Below, one piece after another: positions 27,189-37,321 of a stretch of 64,000 nt of DNA. The DNA is taken from positions 372,001 to 436,000 of the forward strand of contig PAPI01000024.1 in NCBI GenBank assembly GCA_002708845.1. Reading direction: 5' to 3'. Each line of letters begins with the position of its first letter. Position 1 is the first letter of the stretch. Below the pieces are notes generated by a model. It did not search any database. It was not told the origin of the DNA and was given only the letters and a program-made list of their open reading frames with translations. This DNA comes from Leeuwenhoekiella sp. (lineage in GTDB: Bacteria > Bacteroidota > Bacteroidia > Flavobacteriales > Flavobacteriaceae). The position numbers and the translations under genes are program-made.

Positions 27189-27791
27189 ATGACTACGATA
27201 CGCATCAGCTTACTGTTAAGCTTATTTTCAATTATAGGCTTAAACGCTCAGGAGACAGAGACCCCAAAACCGAAAACAAATACCATTTCTCAACAATTTG
27301 AAGATCTGCTAGATAACTCCAACAATTATCAGGACTATAAAGTTGTAAAGCTTAATAGTCTCAACAAATTAAAAGCTAATACTGCAGATAGTATTTCAGC
27401 TTTCAAAGTACAGATAACTGATCTCCAGGCTCAAATAAACACACAACAGGAAGAGATTCAAACCTTGAATCAAACCCTTGAAGAAACCAAGACCACGCTA
27501 GAGGAAACCCGTGCAGAAAAGGATTCTATCTTTTTCCTGGGTATACCGATGAGTAAAGGCGGATATATGAGTATGATGTGGGGTATTGTAGCTGTTCTTG
27601 CACTTGCTCTTGTGTTTTTCATCTTTAGATTTAAAGGAAGTAATGCACATACCCAGGAGGCCCGTAAAAAATTAGCGGATCTGGAAGTAGAATACGATGA
27701 ATATCGCAAGAAAGCATTAGAAAAAGAACAAAAAATGGGACGTTTACTTCAGGACGAACGCAACAAAGCTGTTAAGAACACTAAGAAATAA
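27189..27791 (+). CDS. Envelope coiled-coil protein of unknown function upstream of trmD
   Basis: A protein of 200 residues with a cleavable-looking signal (LLLSLFSIIGLNAQE), a Gln/Glu/Thr-rich coiled coil at about 62-115 (heptads around IQTLNQTLEETKTTLEETRAE), one membrane helix at about 123-147 (MMWGIVAVLALALVFFIFRF) and a second charged coiled coil to the C-terminus. It would place one coiled coil in the periplasm and one in the cytoplasm. It lies 58 bases before trmD and relatives next to trmD may have inherited the methyltransferase name by error; it has no methyltransferase motif. The function is unknown. Confidence 0.75.
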   Translation: MTTIRISLLLSLFSIIGLNAQETETPKPKTNTISQQFEDLLDNSNNYQDYKVVKLNSLNKLKANTADSISAFKVQITDLQAQINTQQEEIQTLNQTLEETKTTLEETRAEKDSIFFLGIPMSKGGYMSMMWGIVAVLALALVFFIFRFKGSNAHTQEARKKLADLEVEYDEYRKKALEKEQKMGRLLQDERNKAVKNTKK

Positions 27792-27849
27792 GCTGCTCTT
27801 ACGATTTTGCAGATAACGATTTTAAATCGAACACCAGCATCTCTTTAAT

Positions 27850-28527
27850 ATGCGAATAGATATTATTACAGTCGTTCCTGATTTGCTCAAAAGTCCGTTT
27901 GAAGCATCCATTATGCAGCGTTCCATTGCTAAAGGACTTGTTGAGGTTCACTTTCACAATATTAGGGATTATACCTCTAACTCCTATAATCAGGTAGACG
28001 ATTACCAGTTTGGTGGCGGTGCAGGTATGGTGATGATGATTGAACCCATAGACAAGTGTATAAGCAAGCTGAAAGCTGAACGCGAATATGATGAAATCAT
28101 ATATATGACTCCGGATGGGGAAACATTAAATCAAAAAATCGCCAATCAGATTTCGCTTCAGGAAAACGTTATTATTTTATGCGGACATTATAAAGGGGTT
28201 GATCAGCGAGTACGGGATCAGTTTATCACACGGGAAATTTCTATTGGAGATTATGTTTTAAGCGGGGGCGAACTTGGCGCACTTATTCTTTGCGATGCGG
28301 TGATACGTCTCATTCCCGGTGTTTTAGGGAATGAAACCTCTGCCCTAACCGATTCCTTTCAGGATAATTTACTGGCTCCACCGGTTTACACGCGCCCTGC
28401 AGATTATAAAGGTTGGAAAGTTCCGGAAATTTTAACCTCGGGCAATACTCCAAAAATTGAAGCCTGGCGCGAAGAACAGGCTTACCAGCGCACACAGGAA
28501 CGACGTCCCGATTTATTGGAGAATTAA
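27850..28527 (+). CDS. trmD: tRNA (guanine-N1-)-methyltransferase TrmD
   Basis: TrmD methylates G37 of tRNAs to prevent frameshifting, using a trefoil-knot SAM site. The 225-residue protein has [20 protein letters not shown] at the start, the [16 protein letters not shown] loop, [13 protein letters not shown] and the knot motif [16 protein letters not shown]. It precedes rplS as in many bacteria, although the rpsP-rimM part of the usual cluster is not adjacent here. Confidence 0.97.
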   Translation: MRIDIITVVPDLLKSPFEASIMQRSIAKGLVEVHFHNIRDYTSNSYNQVDDYQFGGGAGMVMMIEPIDKCISKLKAEREYDEIIYMTPDGETLNQKIANQISLQENVIILCGHYKGVDQRVRDQFITREISIGDYVLSGGELGALILCDAVIRLIPGVLGNETSALTDSFQDNLLAPPVYTRPADYKGWKVPEILTSGNTPKIEAWREEQAYQRTQERRPDLLEN

Positions 28528-28560
28528 TTCTTTAAGCATCAAATAATTGACCCGTAGTGG

Positions 28561-28590
28561 TTGCCAGATTCATTTTTTATAGTAAATTTG
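28561..28590 (+). promoter_or_regulatory. rplS promoter
   Basis: TTG at 28561-28563, a 19-base spacer and TAAATTTG at 28583-28590 fit the Bacteroidota promoter pattern very well. The transcript would start near 28597, leaving a leader of about 66 bases before the rplS ATG. Confidence 0.7.
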
Positions 28591-28662
28591 CAGCCTTGTA
28601 AGATCAACCTCTGGCGAAAACCGTGAATGTTGGTGTTATACCACTTTAATAAAATCTTAAAA

Positions 28663-29013
28663 ATGGAAGATTTAATCAGTTTTGTACAAAACGAATTTGT
28701 AGAAAAGAAAGAATTCCCAGAATTCAGTGCCGGTGATACCATCACTGTGTATTATGAAATTCGTGAAGGTGAAAAAGTACGTACTCAGTTTTTTAGAGGT
28801 GTAGTTATTCAGGTTCGCGGAACAGGATCAACTCGTACGTTCACAATCAGAAAAATGTCTGGTACTGTAGGTGTTGAGCGTATTTTCCCAATCAATATGC
28901 CTGCTCTTCAGAAAGTTGAAATCAACAAAAGAGGTAAAGTACGTAAATCACGTATTTACTATTTCAGAGGTCTTACCGGTAAGAAGGCAAGAATCAAAGA
29001 AATCAGAAAATAA
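28663..29013 (+). CDS. rplS: 50S ribosomal protein L19
   Basis: L19 sits at the 30S-50S interface. The product, MEDLISFVQNEFVEKKEFP onward, has 116 residues, and the conserved core FRGVVIQVRGTGSTRTFTIRK followed by VGVERIFPINMP identifies the family, ending with the basic YYFRGLTGKKARIKEIRK. I use the ATG at 28663; an upstream in-frame ATG at 28627 would add twelve residues that lie in the presumed leader. It is separately transcribed from trmD through the promoter at 28561-28590 and closed by a terminator at 29033. Confidence 0.97.
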   Translation: MEDLISFVQNEFVEKKEFPEFSAGDTITVYYEIREGEKVRTQFFRGVVIQVRGTGSTRTFTIRKMSGTVGVERIFPINMPALQKVEINKRGKVRKSRIYYFRGLTGKKARIKEIRK

Positions 29014-29032
29014 ATATCCTTTAAGAGGTATT

Positions 29033-29062
29033 AAAAATGCTCCGCTCTGCGGGGCATTTTTT
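29033..29062 (+). terminator. Intrinsic terminator after rplS
   Basis: AAATGC, CCGC, a three-base loop, GCGG and GCATTT pair with one wobble, followed by a run of Ts, 20 bases after the rplS stop. Confidence 0.8.
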
Positions 29063-29563
29063 AGTTAATCACCTAAGGTTATTAACTATTGTGAATAGCA
29101 GAGGTTTATAACCGGTTGATAATTAAACACCTAAACTCTTGATTTTTTAAATTCTTTTCATTTACTTTATTGAAAGAAATTATAATGGTGAACATCTTGA
29201 AGTTGTTCACATTATGTTCCCAATACAGTTACGATAACCTCTGTAGGGTTTATAAGTTATTTTGAAAAGAATCTGAATTATAAAAGATATCAGTGCTGTT
29301 TCAATAAACTCAAGTAAACGTATTGGATCGGGGCTTAAAAAGCCCCAATGTATTGGTTCACGGTGCAAGTACTAATATTCTTGCTAAAGGACTTCAAGGG
29401 TTCACCGGTAAAAAACCAAAACATTAGAAGCTCTGATAGAATTATTAAATTCTGTCAGAGCTTTTTTTGTTTTAAAAATCTCACACTTCAAAAACAACTT
29501 AAATACATACATCATTAATAGGCTTTAAGAAGAATTTAAGTGTTAAAATCTGCCATAAAACCC
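29063..29563. other. Long intergenic region between rplS and icd with a possible small RNA
   Basis: No protein gene could be supported in these 500 bases. There is a compact hairpin GGGGCTT-aaa-AAGCCCC around 29329-29345, and a strong terminator-like hairpin at 29428-29468 with no known gene ahead of it. The segment between about 29272 and 29468 could therefore be a small RNA. A TTATTTTG near 29256 is one base from the -7 consensus. Nothing resembles tmRNA, SRP RNA or a tRNA. Confidence 0.45.
29428..29468 (+). terminator. Orphan terminator hairpin upstream of icd
   Basis: AAGCTCTGATAGAATT pairs with its complement with one wobble around a four-base loop and is followed by seven Ts. It lies about 365 bases after the rplS terminator and before the icd promoter, so it needs an upstream transcript that is not otherwise annotated. 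Confidence 0.75.
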
Positions 29564-29571
29564 TATATTTG
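29564..29571 (+). promoter_or_regulatory. Candidate icd promoter, -7 element
   Basis: TATATTTG is a full TAnnTTTG match. It predicts a leader of about 100 bases before the ATG at 29676. The expected -33 position has only GTT. Confidence 0.5.
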
Positions 29572-29663
29572 CAATCCGAAAAAAAGCGCTTGAGGCGATA
29601 ATCTGCAAACCCTATATGCAGCCTTGTTTTTTCAACCAAATTTTTAAGAATCAGGATTTATAA

Positions 29664-31901
<2,238 letters not shown>

Positions 31902-31919
31902 TTGCAATAAAGAATAACG

Positions 31920-31952
31920 AAAAAAGGCTTCCTATGACGGGAAGCCTTTTTT
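31920..31952 (+). terminator. Intrinsic terminator after icd
   Basis: AAAAGGCTTCC and its complement form a stem with a seven-base loop, followed by Ts, 18 bases after the icd stop codon. Confidence 0.87.
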
Positions 31953-32006
31953 AATTTCAATAACTTTTTCTTAAAATAGTATCAGAATGACCTAAGTCCG
32001 CTATTT

Positions 32007-34385
32007 TTGAAAAAAAACAATTTGCTGAAAACTCTTTACTCTCTTGTTTTATTTCTTCTCGTTAGCAGTACCTGGGCACAAAAGAATTATACTCTAAGTG
32101 GAACTATAACTGCTGAAAATTCAAACGAAACCCTTATAGGCGTCAATGTGTTGTTCCCCGAGATCAACAAAGGCTCTGTCACTAATGAATACGGGTTTTA
32201 TTCAATAACCCTTCCTGAAGGCTCGTATACGCTTCAAATTAGTATTATGGGCTATAATTCTGTTCAGCAAACCATTCAATTAGACACAGATAAACGTCTG
32301 AATTTCAGTATTGAAGAAGCAACAGAAATGCTTGATGAAGTTGTAATTGAAGAAAATATAGAAGAGCTTAACATTCGCAAACCTCAAATGAGTGTAAACG
32401 CACTAACTGCAGAGACCATAAAACAGATTCCGGTTGTTTTTGGTGAAGCCGATGTTATCAAATCTATACTATTACTCCCCGGAGTAACCAGTGCCGGCGA
32501 AGGTGCCTCAGGCTTCAATGTGCGGGGCGGTGCCGTTGACCAAAATTTAATTCTGCTGGATGAGGCTATTATATTTAATTCTTCTCACCTGTTTGGTTTC
32601 TTTTCTGTTTTTAATCCCGACGCAATTAAAGATCTTAAACTATATAAAGGTGGTATTCCTGCCCGGTACGGTGGTCGGGTAGCCTCAGTACTCGATATTT
32701 ATCAAAAAGAAGGTAACAGCAAAGAATTTCACGCAAATGGTGGTATTGGTGCGATAGCCAGTAGATTACTGGTTGAAGGGCCTATTGTTAAAAATGAATC
32801 AGCCTTTCTGGTAGGAGGACGAGCATCTTATGTTCATCTTTTTCTGCCCATATTCGATATTGACAATAAGGCCTATTTCTACGATCTTAATGCAAAATTG
32901 AATTACCGATTAGGAGACAAAAACAGTCTTTTTCTGTCAGGATACTTTGGTCGAGATTTATTTAGCGTTAATGAAAGTTTTGTAAATACCTATGGTAATG
33001 CTACCATAAACCTAAGATGGAATCATTTATTTAGCGACAAAATTTTCTCCAATTTATCACTCATTTATTCAGATTACTATTACGGTTTACTTCTTGATTT
33101 TGTTGGCTTTAAATACGATTCCGGAATTCGCAATTTTAATTTAAAATATGATTTTCAGCATTACATAAATCAAAATTTCAAAATGGGTTATGGCGTAAAT
33201 AACATTTATTACCGCTTTAATCCCGCCACCATAATGCCCAATCGTCCTGACAGCGGGATTGTTCCCTCCCAGCTCACGCATAAATACGCCAATGAATTTT
33301 CGGCATATATTGAAGCTGAACAGGATTTAAGTGACGCGCTCACATTGCGTTATGGATTTAGACTGAGTCATTTTACCCGTTTGGGTCAGGATCAGTTTTA
33401 CAGGTATGCCAATGATAATCCGGTGATCTTTGATGAAAATCTTAAAATCTATCAACCGGCAACACCTATAGAAACAGATCTAAATACAGGAAAACTGGCT
33501 GAATTCACCAATTTTGAACCGCGCTTGTCGCTGAGCTGGGCTGTAAATAGTAGAACATCCTTTAAAGCGAGCTATAACCGAATGGCGCAATATCTTCATC
33601 TTATTTCAAATACCAACTCCCCCACCCCTCTAGATGTATACACACCGAGCGGACCTTATGTAGAGCCACAATTACTCGACCAATACGCAGTTGGCTTCTT
33701 TAAAAAAATTAAAGACGGGGAATTTTCATTTGAGACCGAAGCATTTTATAAAGACATTCAAAATCGTCTTGACTACCGTAACGGCGCACAGCTTATCGCT
33801 AATGATGCCATTGAAGGTGAAGTGCTTTCAGGTATTGGGAGAGCGTACGGTCTGGAGTTTCTTCTTAAAAAAAATGATGGAAATCTTACCGGCTGGCTGG
33901 CTTATACTCTTTCTCGCAGTGAGCAGCAAACACCGGGCAGGACTCCAGAAGAAATAGGTATAAACGACGGTGACTGGTATCCTTCGGCGTATGACAAGAC
34001 ACACGATCTGAGTGCGAATTTAAATTTTAAACTAAATACTAAATGGAGGTTTGGTGCTAATTTTTTATTTCAGACCGGCCAGCCCACCAATTATCCTGTA
34101 AGTCAGTCCCGTTTTCAGGGCCTTTCAATCTCTAACTACGGAGGTCGCAACGAACAACGCCTGCCCGCCTACCACCGGCTTGATCTTTCTGCTACTCTGA
34201 CACCAAAAAGCAATGTGAACCGAAAGCTTAAAGGAGAATGGGTATTTAGTATATACAACGCCTACAATCGTATGAATGCTGCTTCAGTAAACTTTAGACC
34301 TAATGAAGAAACCGGCCAAAATGAAGCTGTAAAAACCTCAATTTTTGGCATATTACCTTCGGTAACCTATAATTTCAAGTTCTAG
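32007..34385 (+). CDS. TonB-dependent receptor with carboxypeptidase-like N-terminal domain
   Basis: An outer-membrane beta-barrel that takes up a substrate with energy from TonB. The 792-residue protein has a signal peptide (cut after SSTWAQ near residue 24), a CarboxypepD_reg-like domain at about 27-110 (LSGTITAENSNETLIGVNV), a plug domain (LLLPGVTSAGEGASGFNVRGGAVDQNLILLD), and barrel strands to a C-terminal Phe (SVTYNFKF). The start appears to be TTG at 32007 or TTG at 32022; no ATG precedes the signal peptide. The following DUF4249 lipoprotein begins directly after its stop. There is no SusD partner, so the ligand is unknown. Confidence 0.93.
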   Translation: MKKNNLLKTLYSLVLFLLVSSTWAQKNYTLSGTITAENSNETLIGVNVLFPEINKGSVTNEYGFYSITLPEGSYTLQISIMGYNSVQQTIQLDTDKRLNFSIEEATEMLDEVVIEENIEELNIRKPQMSVNALTAETIKQIPVVFGEADVIKSILLLPGVTSAGEGASGFNVRGGAVDQNLILLDEAIIFNSSHLFGFFSVFNPDAIKDLKLYKGGIPARYGGRVASVLDIYQKEGNSKEFHANGGIGAIASRLLVEGPIVKNESAFLVGGRASYVHLFLPIFDIDNKAYFYDLNAKLNYRLGDKNSLFLSGYFGRDLFSVNESFVNTYGNATINLRWNHLFSDKIFSNLSLIYSDYYYGLLLDFVGFKYDSGIRNFNLKYDFQHYINQNFKMGYGVNNIYYRFNPATIMPNRPDSGIVPSQLTHKYANEFSAYIEAEQDLSDALTLRYGFRLSHFTRLGQDQFYRYANDNPVIFDENLKIYQPATPIETDLNTGKLAEFTNFEPRLSLSWAVNSRTSFKASYNRMAQYLHLISNTNSPTPLDVYTPSGPYVEPQLLDQYAVGFFKKIKDGEFSFETEAFYKDIQNRLDYRNGAQLIANDAIEGEVLSGIGRAYGLEFLLKKNDGNLTGWLAYTLSRSEQQTPGRTPEEIGINDGDWYPSAYDKTHDLSANLNFKLNTKWRFGANFLFQTGQPTNYPVSQSRFQGLSISNYGGRNEQRLPAYHRLDLSATLTPKSNVNRKLKGEWVFSIYNAYNRMNAASVNFRPNEETGQNEAVKTSIFGILPSVTYNFKF

Positions 34386-35195
34386 ATGAAAAACTTTAAA
34401 AATTATATTTCGATTTTGGTTTTGATTCAGCTATTTACAAGTTGCCAGGAAACCATTGACGTTGACCTTCCTCAACAACAAGAACGCCTTGTCGTTGATG
34501 CCCTGATGCGCATTCCCGATGATAGTTCGGCCTTTACAACTGCTTATCTCAGACTTACGCTCACGGCAGATTATTTTGCTGATGATATTCCGGTAGTTGC
34601 CGATGCTATTGTAAACATTAATAGCGAATCTAACACCTACAGAATGCAATATCGCGGTGACGGTTATTATTCAATTGCGATACCACGTACCGAATTTATA
34701 CGGGATCTTATGCGGCTTACTATCTTTTATAACGGAGATACCTACCGGGCAAGCGCTCGGTTTCAAACAGCTGTGCCCTTTGATAATATAGTACAGGGAG
34801 ATGGCAGCCTTTTTGCCGGGGATGAGACTGAGGTGGTATTTAGTTACACAGATGAACCGGGGATTACTAATTATTATTTGTTCGATTTAGATAAAGGACA
34901 ATTTTTAACCAGTGAAGACACGTTCTATAAAGATCAGGCTTTTTCATTCTCTTACTTTTATGAAGATTTAAAACCCAACGACACCTTGAATGTTGATTTG
35001 ATAGGAATCAACAAACCGTTTTTTGATTATATGAGCATTGTCATTAATCAATCGGGACAGGCATCAGGAAACCCCTTTACCGCACCACCTTCCGAGATAC
35101 GGGGTAATGTCATCAATGCTACAAATGAAGCGAATTATCCATTGGGGTATTTTGCAATAGGTGAAGTTTATAGCGACCAGATTGTGATTGAATAA
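34386..35195 (+). CDS. DUF4249 family lipoprotein
   Basis: A lipoprotein of 269 residues with the signal NYISILVLIQLFTSCQETIDVDLP and Cys at the lipobox. DUF4249 proteins are typical partners of TonB-dependent receptors in Bacteroidota and are thought to sit at the outer membrane with the barrel. The sequence is beta-rich, with segments such as RLVVDALM, ADAIVNINSES and GNVINATNEANYPLGYFAIGEV. The ATG immediately follows the receptor stop with no spacer, so expression is surely coupled. No enzymatic motif is seen. Confidence 0.88.
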   Translation: MKNFKNYISILVLIQLFTSCQETIDVDLPQQQERLVVDALMRIPDDSSAFTTAYLRLTLTADYFADDIPVVADAIVNINSESNTYRMQYRGDGYYSIAIPRTEFIRDLMRLTIFYNGDTYRASARFQTAVPFDNIVQGDGSLFAGDETEVVFSYTDEPGITNYYLFDLDKGQFLTSEDTFYKDQAFSFSYFYEDLKPNDTLNVDLIGINKPFFDYMSIVINQSGQASGNPFTAPPSEIRGNVINATNEANYPLGYFAIGEVYSDQIVIE

Positions 35196-35225
35196 CGATA
35201 TTTGCTAAGGCAATAAAAACCGGAA

Positions 35226-36044
35226 ATGAGTTTTACTAGAACTACAGAACAAGATTCAAACTATAATGGGCTTGAGCAAATGTCTGTCTCAGAGCTGTTA
35301 CAGCATATCAATACGGAAGATAAAACAGTTCCACTTGCTGTTGAAAACGCATTACCCCAAATAGAACGCTTAACTCAGGAAGTAATCAAACAGTTAAAGC
35401 AAGGCGGAAGACTTTTCTATATGGGTGCCGGTACTAGCGGAAGACTTGGAGTTGTTGATGCTTCAGAATGTCCACCCACCTTTGGTGTACCTCACGGAAT
35501 GGTCGTAGGTTTAATTGCCGGTGGCGAAACAGCCATCCGCAAAGCCGTTGAGTTTGCTGAAGACAGTTCTACTCAGGGCTGGGCAGACTTACAGGAGCAT
35601 GCTATAACTGAAAAAGACATTGTTATTGGTATCGCTGCCTCAGGGACTACTCCTTACGTCCTGCATGCACTGGAGGCCTGCAATCAAAACAATATTCCAA
35701 CCGGAAGTATAACCTGCAATGCAGGAAGCCCAGTTGCTCAAATGTCAAAATATCCTGTAGAAGTTGTTGTAGGTCCAGAATTTGTTACCGGAAGTAGCCG
35801 TATGAAAGCGGGTACTGCACAAAAACTGGTGCTTAATATGATTTCTACAGCTACAATGATTCAATTGGGTAAGGTAAAGGGAAATAAAATGGTAGATATG
35901 CAGCTTAGTAATGATAAGCTGGTAGATCGTGGGATACGCATGATTCAGTCAGAAATACCGGTAGATCAAGCAAAAGCTGCGCAACTATTAAAAAAACACG
36001 GGTCTGTGAGGGCTGCAATAAACGCATACCATGGCAACAAATAA
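35226..36044 (+). CDS. murQ: N-acetylmuramic acid 6-phosphate etherase MurQ
   Basis: MurQ cleaves the lactyl ether of MurNAc-6-phosphate to give GlcNAc-6-phosphate during peptidoglycan recycling. The 272-residue SIS-domain protein has the signature GRLFYMGAGTSGRLGVVDASECPPTFG, LIAGGETAIRKAVEFAEDS with the catalytic Glu region, GIAASGTTPYVL and FVTGSSRMKAGTAQKL. It is slightly shorter than the E. coli enzyme of about 298 residues, with the truncation at the C-terminal helical region. Its last 14 bases overlap the DUF6095 gene. A GATATTTG just upstream is one base short of a -7 match. Confidence 0.96.
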   Translation: MSFTRTTEQDSNYNGLEQMSVSELLQHINTEDKTVPLAVENALPQIERLTQEVIKQLKQGGRLFYMGAGTSGRLGVVDASECPPTFGVPHGMVVGLIAGGETAIRKAVEFAEDSSTQGWADLQEHAITEKDIVIGIAASGTTPYVLHALEACNQNNIPTGSITCNAGSPVAQMSKYPVEVVVGPEFVTGSSRMKAGTAQKLVLNMISTATMIQLGKVKGNKMVDMQLSNDKLVDRGIRMIQSEIPVDQAKAAQLLKKHGSVRAAINAYHGNK

Positions 36045-36252
36045 AGAAGCTCTGGCAAGAGGTGTGCGCACGCTGGCAACATCATTATTATTCATGTTTC
36101 TAGGTCCCGGTATATTATATCAGGCTTTTAAAAATCAGGAGCACCCCCTTTACATACCGGTATTGATTTTAGGTATTGTTGCCGCTTCATTAGCTATTTA
36201 CTTCGGTTTTAAAGGTATTAACCGAATCATGAAAGCTTTGTTCAACGATTAA
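36031..36252 (+). CDS. DUF6095 family small membrane protein
   Basis: A protein of 73 residues with two hydrophobic helices (TLATSLLFMFLGPGILYQAF and YIPVLILGIVAASLAIYFGF) joined by a short polar turn, and a basic C-terminus. Its pattern and its place after murQ fit the flavobacterial DUF6095 family. The ATG overlaps the murQ coding end by 14 bases in another frame, so the two are translated together. The function is unknown. A terminator follows at 36272. Confidence 0.8.
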   Translation: MATNKEALARGVRTLATSLLFMFLGPGILYQAFKNQEHPLYIPVLILGIVAASLAIYFGFKGINRIMKALFND

Positions 36253-36271
36253 AATAGTAAACGTTGTAAAC

Positions 36272-36306
36272 AAAAAAAGCCTTTGCGAAATGCAAAGGCT
36301 TTTTTT
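36272..36306. terminator. Bidirectional terminator between murQ operon and rpmE2
   Basis: GCCTTTGC and GCAAAGGC pair around a five-base loop, flanked by seven As and seven Ts, so the hairpin can serve both convergent units. Confidence 0.88.
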
Positions 36307-36324
36307 ATATCTGTTGAATTCTGC

Positions 36325-36576
36325 TTATTTAGCGAATTTCTTGTATTTGTTTTTGAACTTGTCAATACGACCAGCAGTATCTACCAGTTTAGATTTACCG
36401 GTATAAAAAGGATGTGATGCTCTAGAAATCTCCAGTTTTACAAGCGGATACTCCTCACCGTCAACTTCAATCGTTTCTTTTGTATTTGCTGTAGATTTAG
36501 TTAAAAACACCTCGTCGTTAGACATGTCTTTAAAAGCTACTACTCTGTAATTCTGTGGATGTATATCTTTTTTCAT
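36325..36576 (-). CDS. rpmE2: 50S ribosomal protein L31, type B
   Basis: An 83-residue type B L31 without zinc-binding cysteines. It begins [19 protein letters not shown] and has the conserved [28 protein letters not shown] use the ATG at 36576, since an upstream frame extension would run through the promoter at 36612-36641. Type B L31 often replaces the zinc form during zinc shortage; whether a type A copy exists cannot be told from this window. It is monocistronic. Confidence 0.96.
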   Translation of the reverse strand: MKKDIHPQNYRVVAFKDMSNDEVFLTKSTANTKETIEVDGEEYPLVKLEISRASHPFYTGKSKLVDTAGRIDKFKNKYKKFAK

Positions 36577-36611
36577 CTTAAATGCTTTAAAATCTGCTGA
36601 ATTTTGAGGTG

Positions 36612-36641
36612 CAAATTTAGAAATAAAAAACAATCTGACAA
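36612..36641 (-). promoter_or_regulatory. rpmE2 promoter
   Basis: On the minus strand TTG (36641-36639), 19 bases, then TAAATTTG (36619-36612) reproduces exactly the spacing found for rplS. Transcription would begin near 36606, about 30 bases before the ATG. Confidence 0.7.
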
Positions 36642-36784
36642 GGCGTAATTCAAATAATATTTCCTTTCTAATTATTCTTTACATCTCAAATGTAACATTT
36701 TTAGATTTCGCAGTACTTATGCTACATTAAAAACTAGGTGTATCTAACGCTAATATGTACTTTTACACCGCAATTCTTAAAATC

Positions 36785-37315
36785 ATGGAAGCACAAAAAC
36801 CATCAACCGGGCAAATCGCCTTAACTTATGGAGCCCTGCTAGGGTTTCTTTCTATTGCACTAGCTGTAGTACTTTATGTTACTAACCAATTACTTGATCA
36901 AAACTGGATTACAGGTCTCGTTGGCTTTTTAATAATGCTTGGTGTCATTGTTTACGGGCAACAGGTTTTTAAAAAGGCAAACGGCGGTTTTATGGAACTC
37001 AAAGATGCTCTAAAGGTAGGATTAGCTATTGCACTCGTAGGGTCTATACTCGGCGCTATTTACAATTATATTTTTCTAACTGTAATAGAGCCCGACTTTA
37101 TAAATCTTATCATTGAAAAACAACGGGAAGCGATGGTTGAGTCTCAGCCCAATATGACCGAGGCCCAGATGAATCAGGCTTTGGAGCTTGCTGGCAAGTT
37201 TGCCCGCCCCTGGGTTCAATCTTCTATTCAGATTATTGGTGGTATTTTCTTTGGGTTTATCATTTCATTGATAAGCGGTCTTATTTTAAAGAAATCAAAT
37301 CCACAACAATATTAA
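36785..37315 (+). CDS. DUF4199 family membrane protein
   Basis: A 176-residue protein with four hydrophobic helices: two near the N-terminus (YGALLGFLSIALAVVLYV, WITGLVGFLIMLGVIVYG), one after a polar segment (GLAIALVGSILGAIYNYIFL), and one at the C-terminus (IIGGIFFGFIISLISGLIL). Length and layout match DUF4199, a Bacteroidota family often located just before a GT2 glycosyltransferase, as here with a six-base gap. I take the ATG at 36785 (MEAQKPSTGQ). The role is unknown. Confidence 0.8.
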   Translation: MEAQKPSTGQIALTYGALLGFLSIALAVVLYVTNQLLDQNWITGLVGFLIMLGVIVYGQQVFKKANGGFMELKDALKVGLAIALVGSILGAIYNYIFLTVIEPDFINLIIEKQREAMVESQPNMTEAQMNQALELAGKFARPWVQSSIQIIGGIFFGFIISLISGLILKKSNPQQY

Positions 37316-37321
37316 GAGTCT

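Noticed and set aside
29348-29518. Small frame of 56 codons starting with ATG in the icd upstream region
   Set aside because: It runs straight through the strong terminator hairpin at 29428-29468 and shows no family features or signal.
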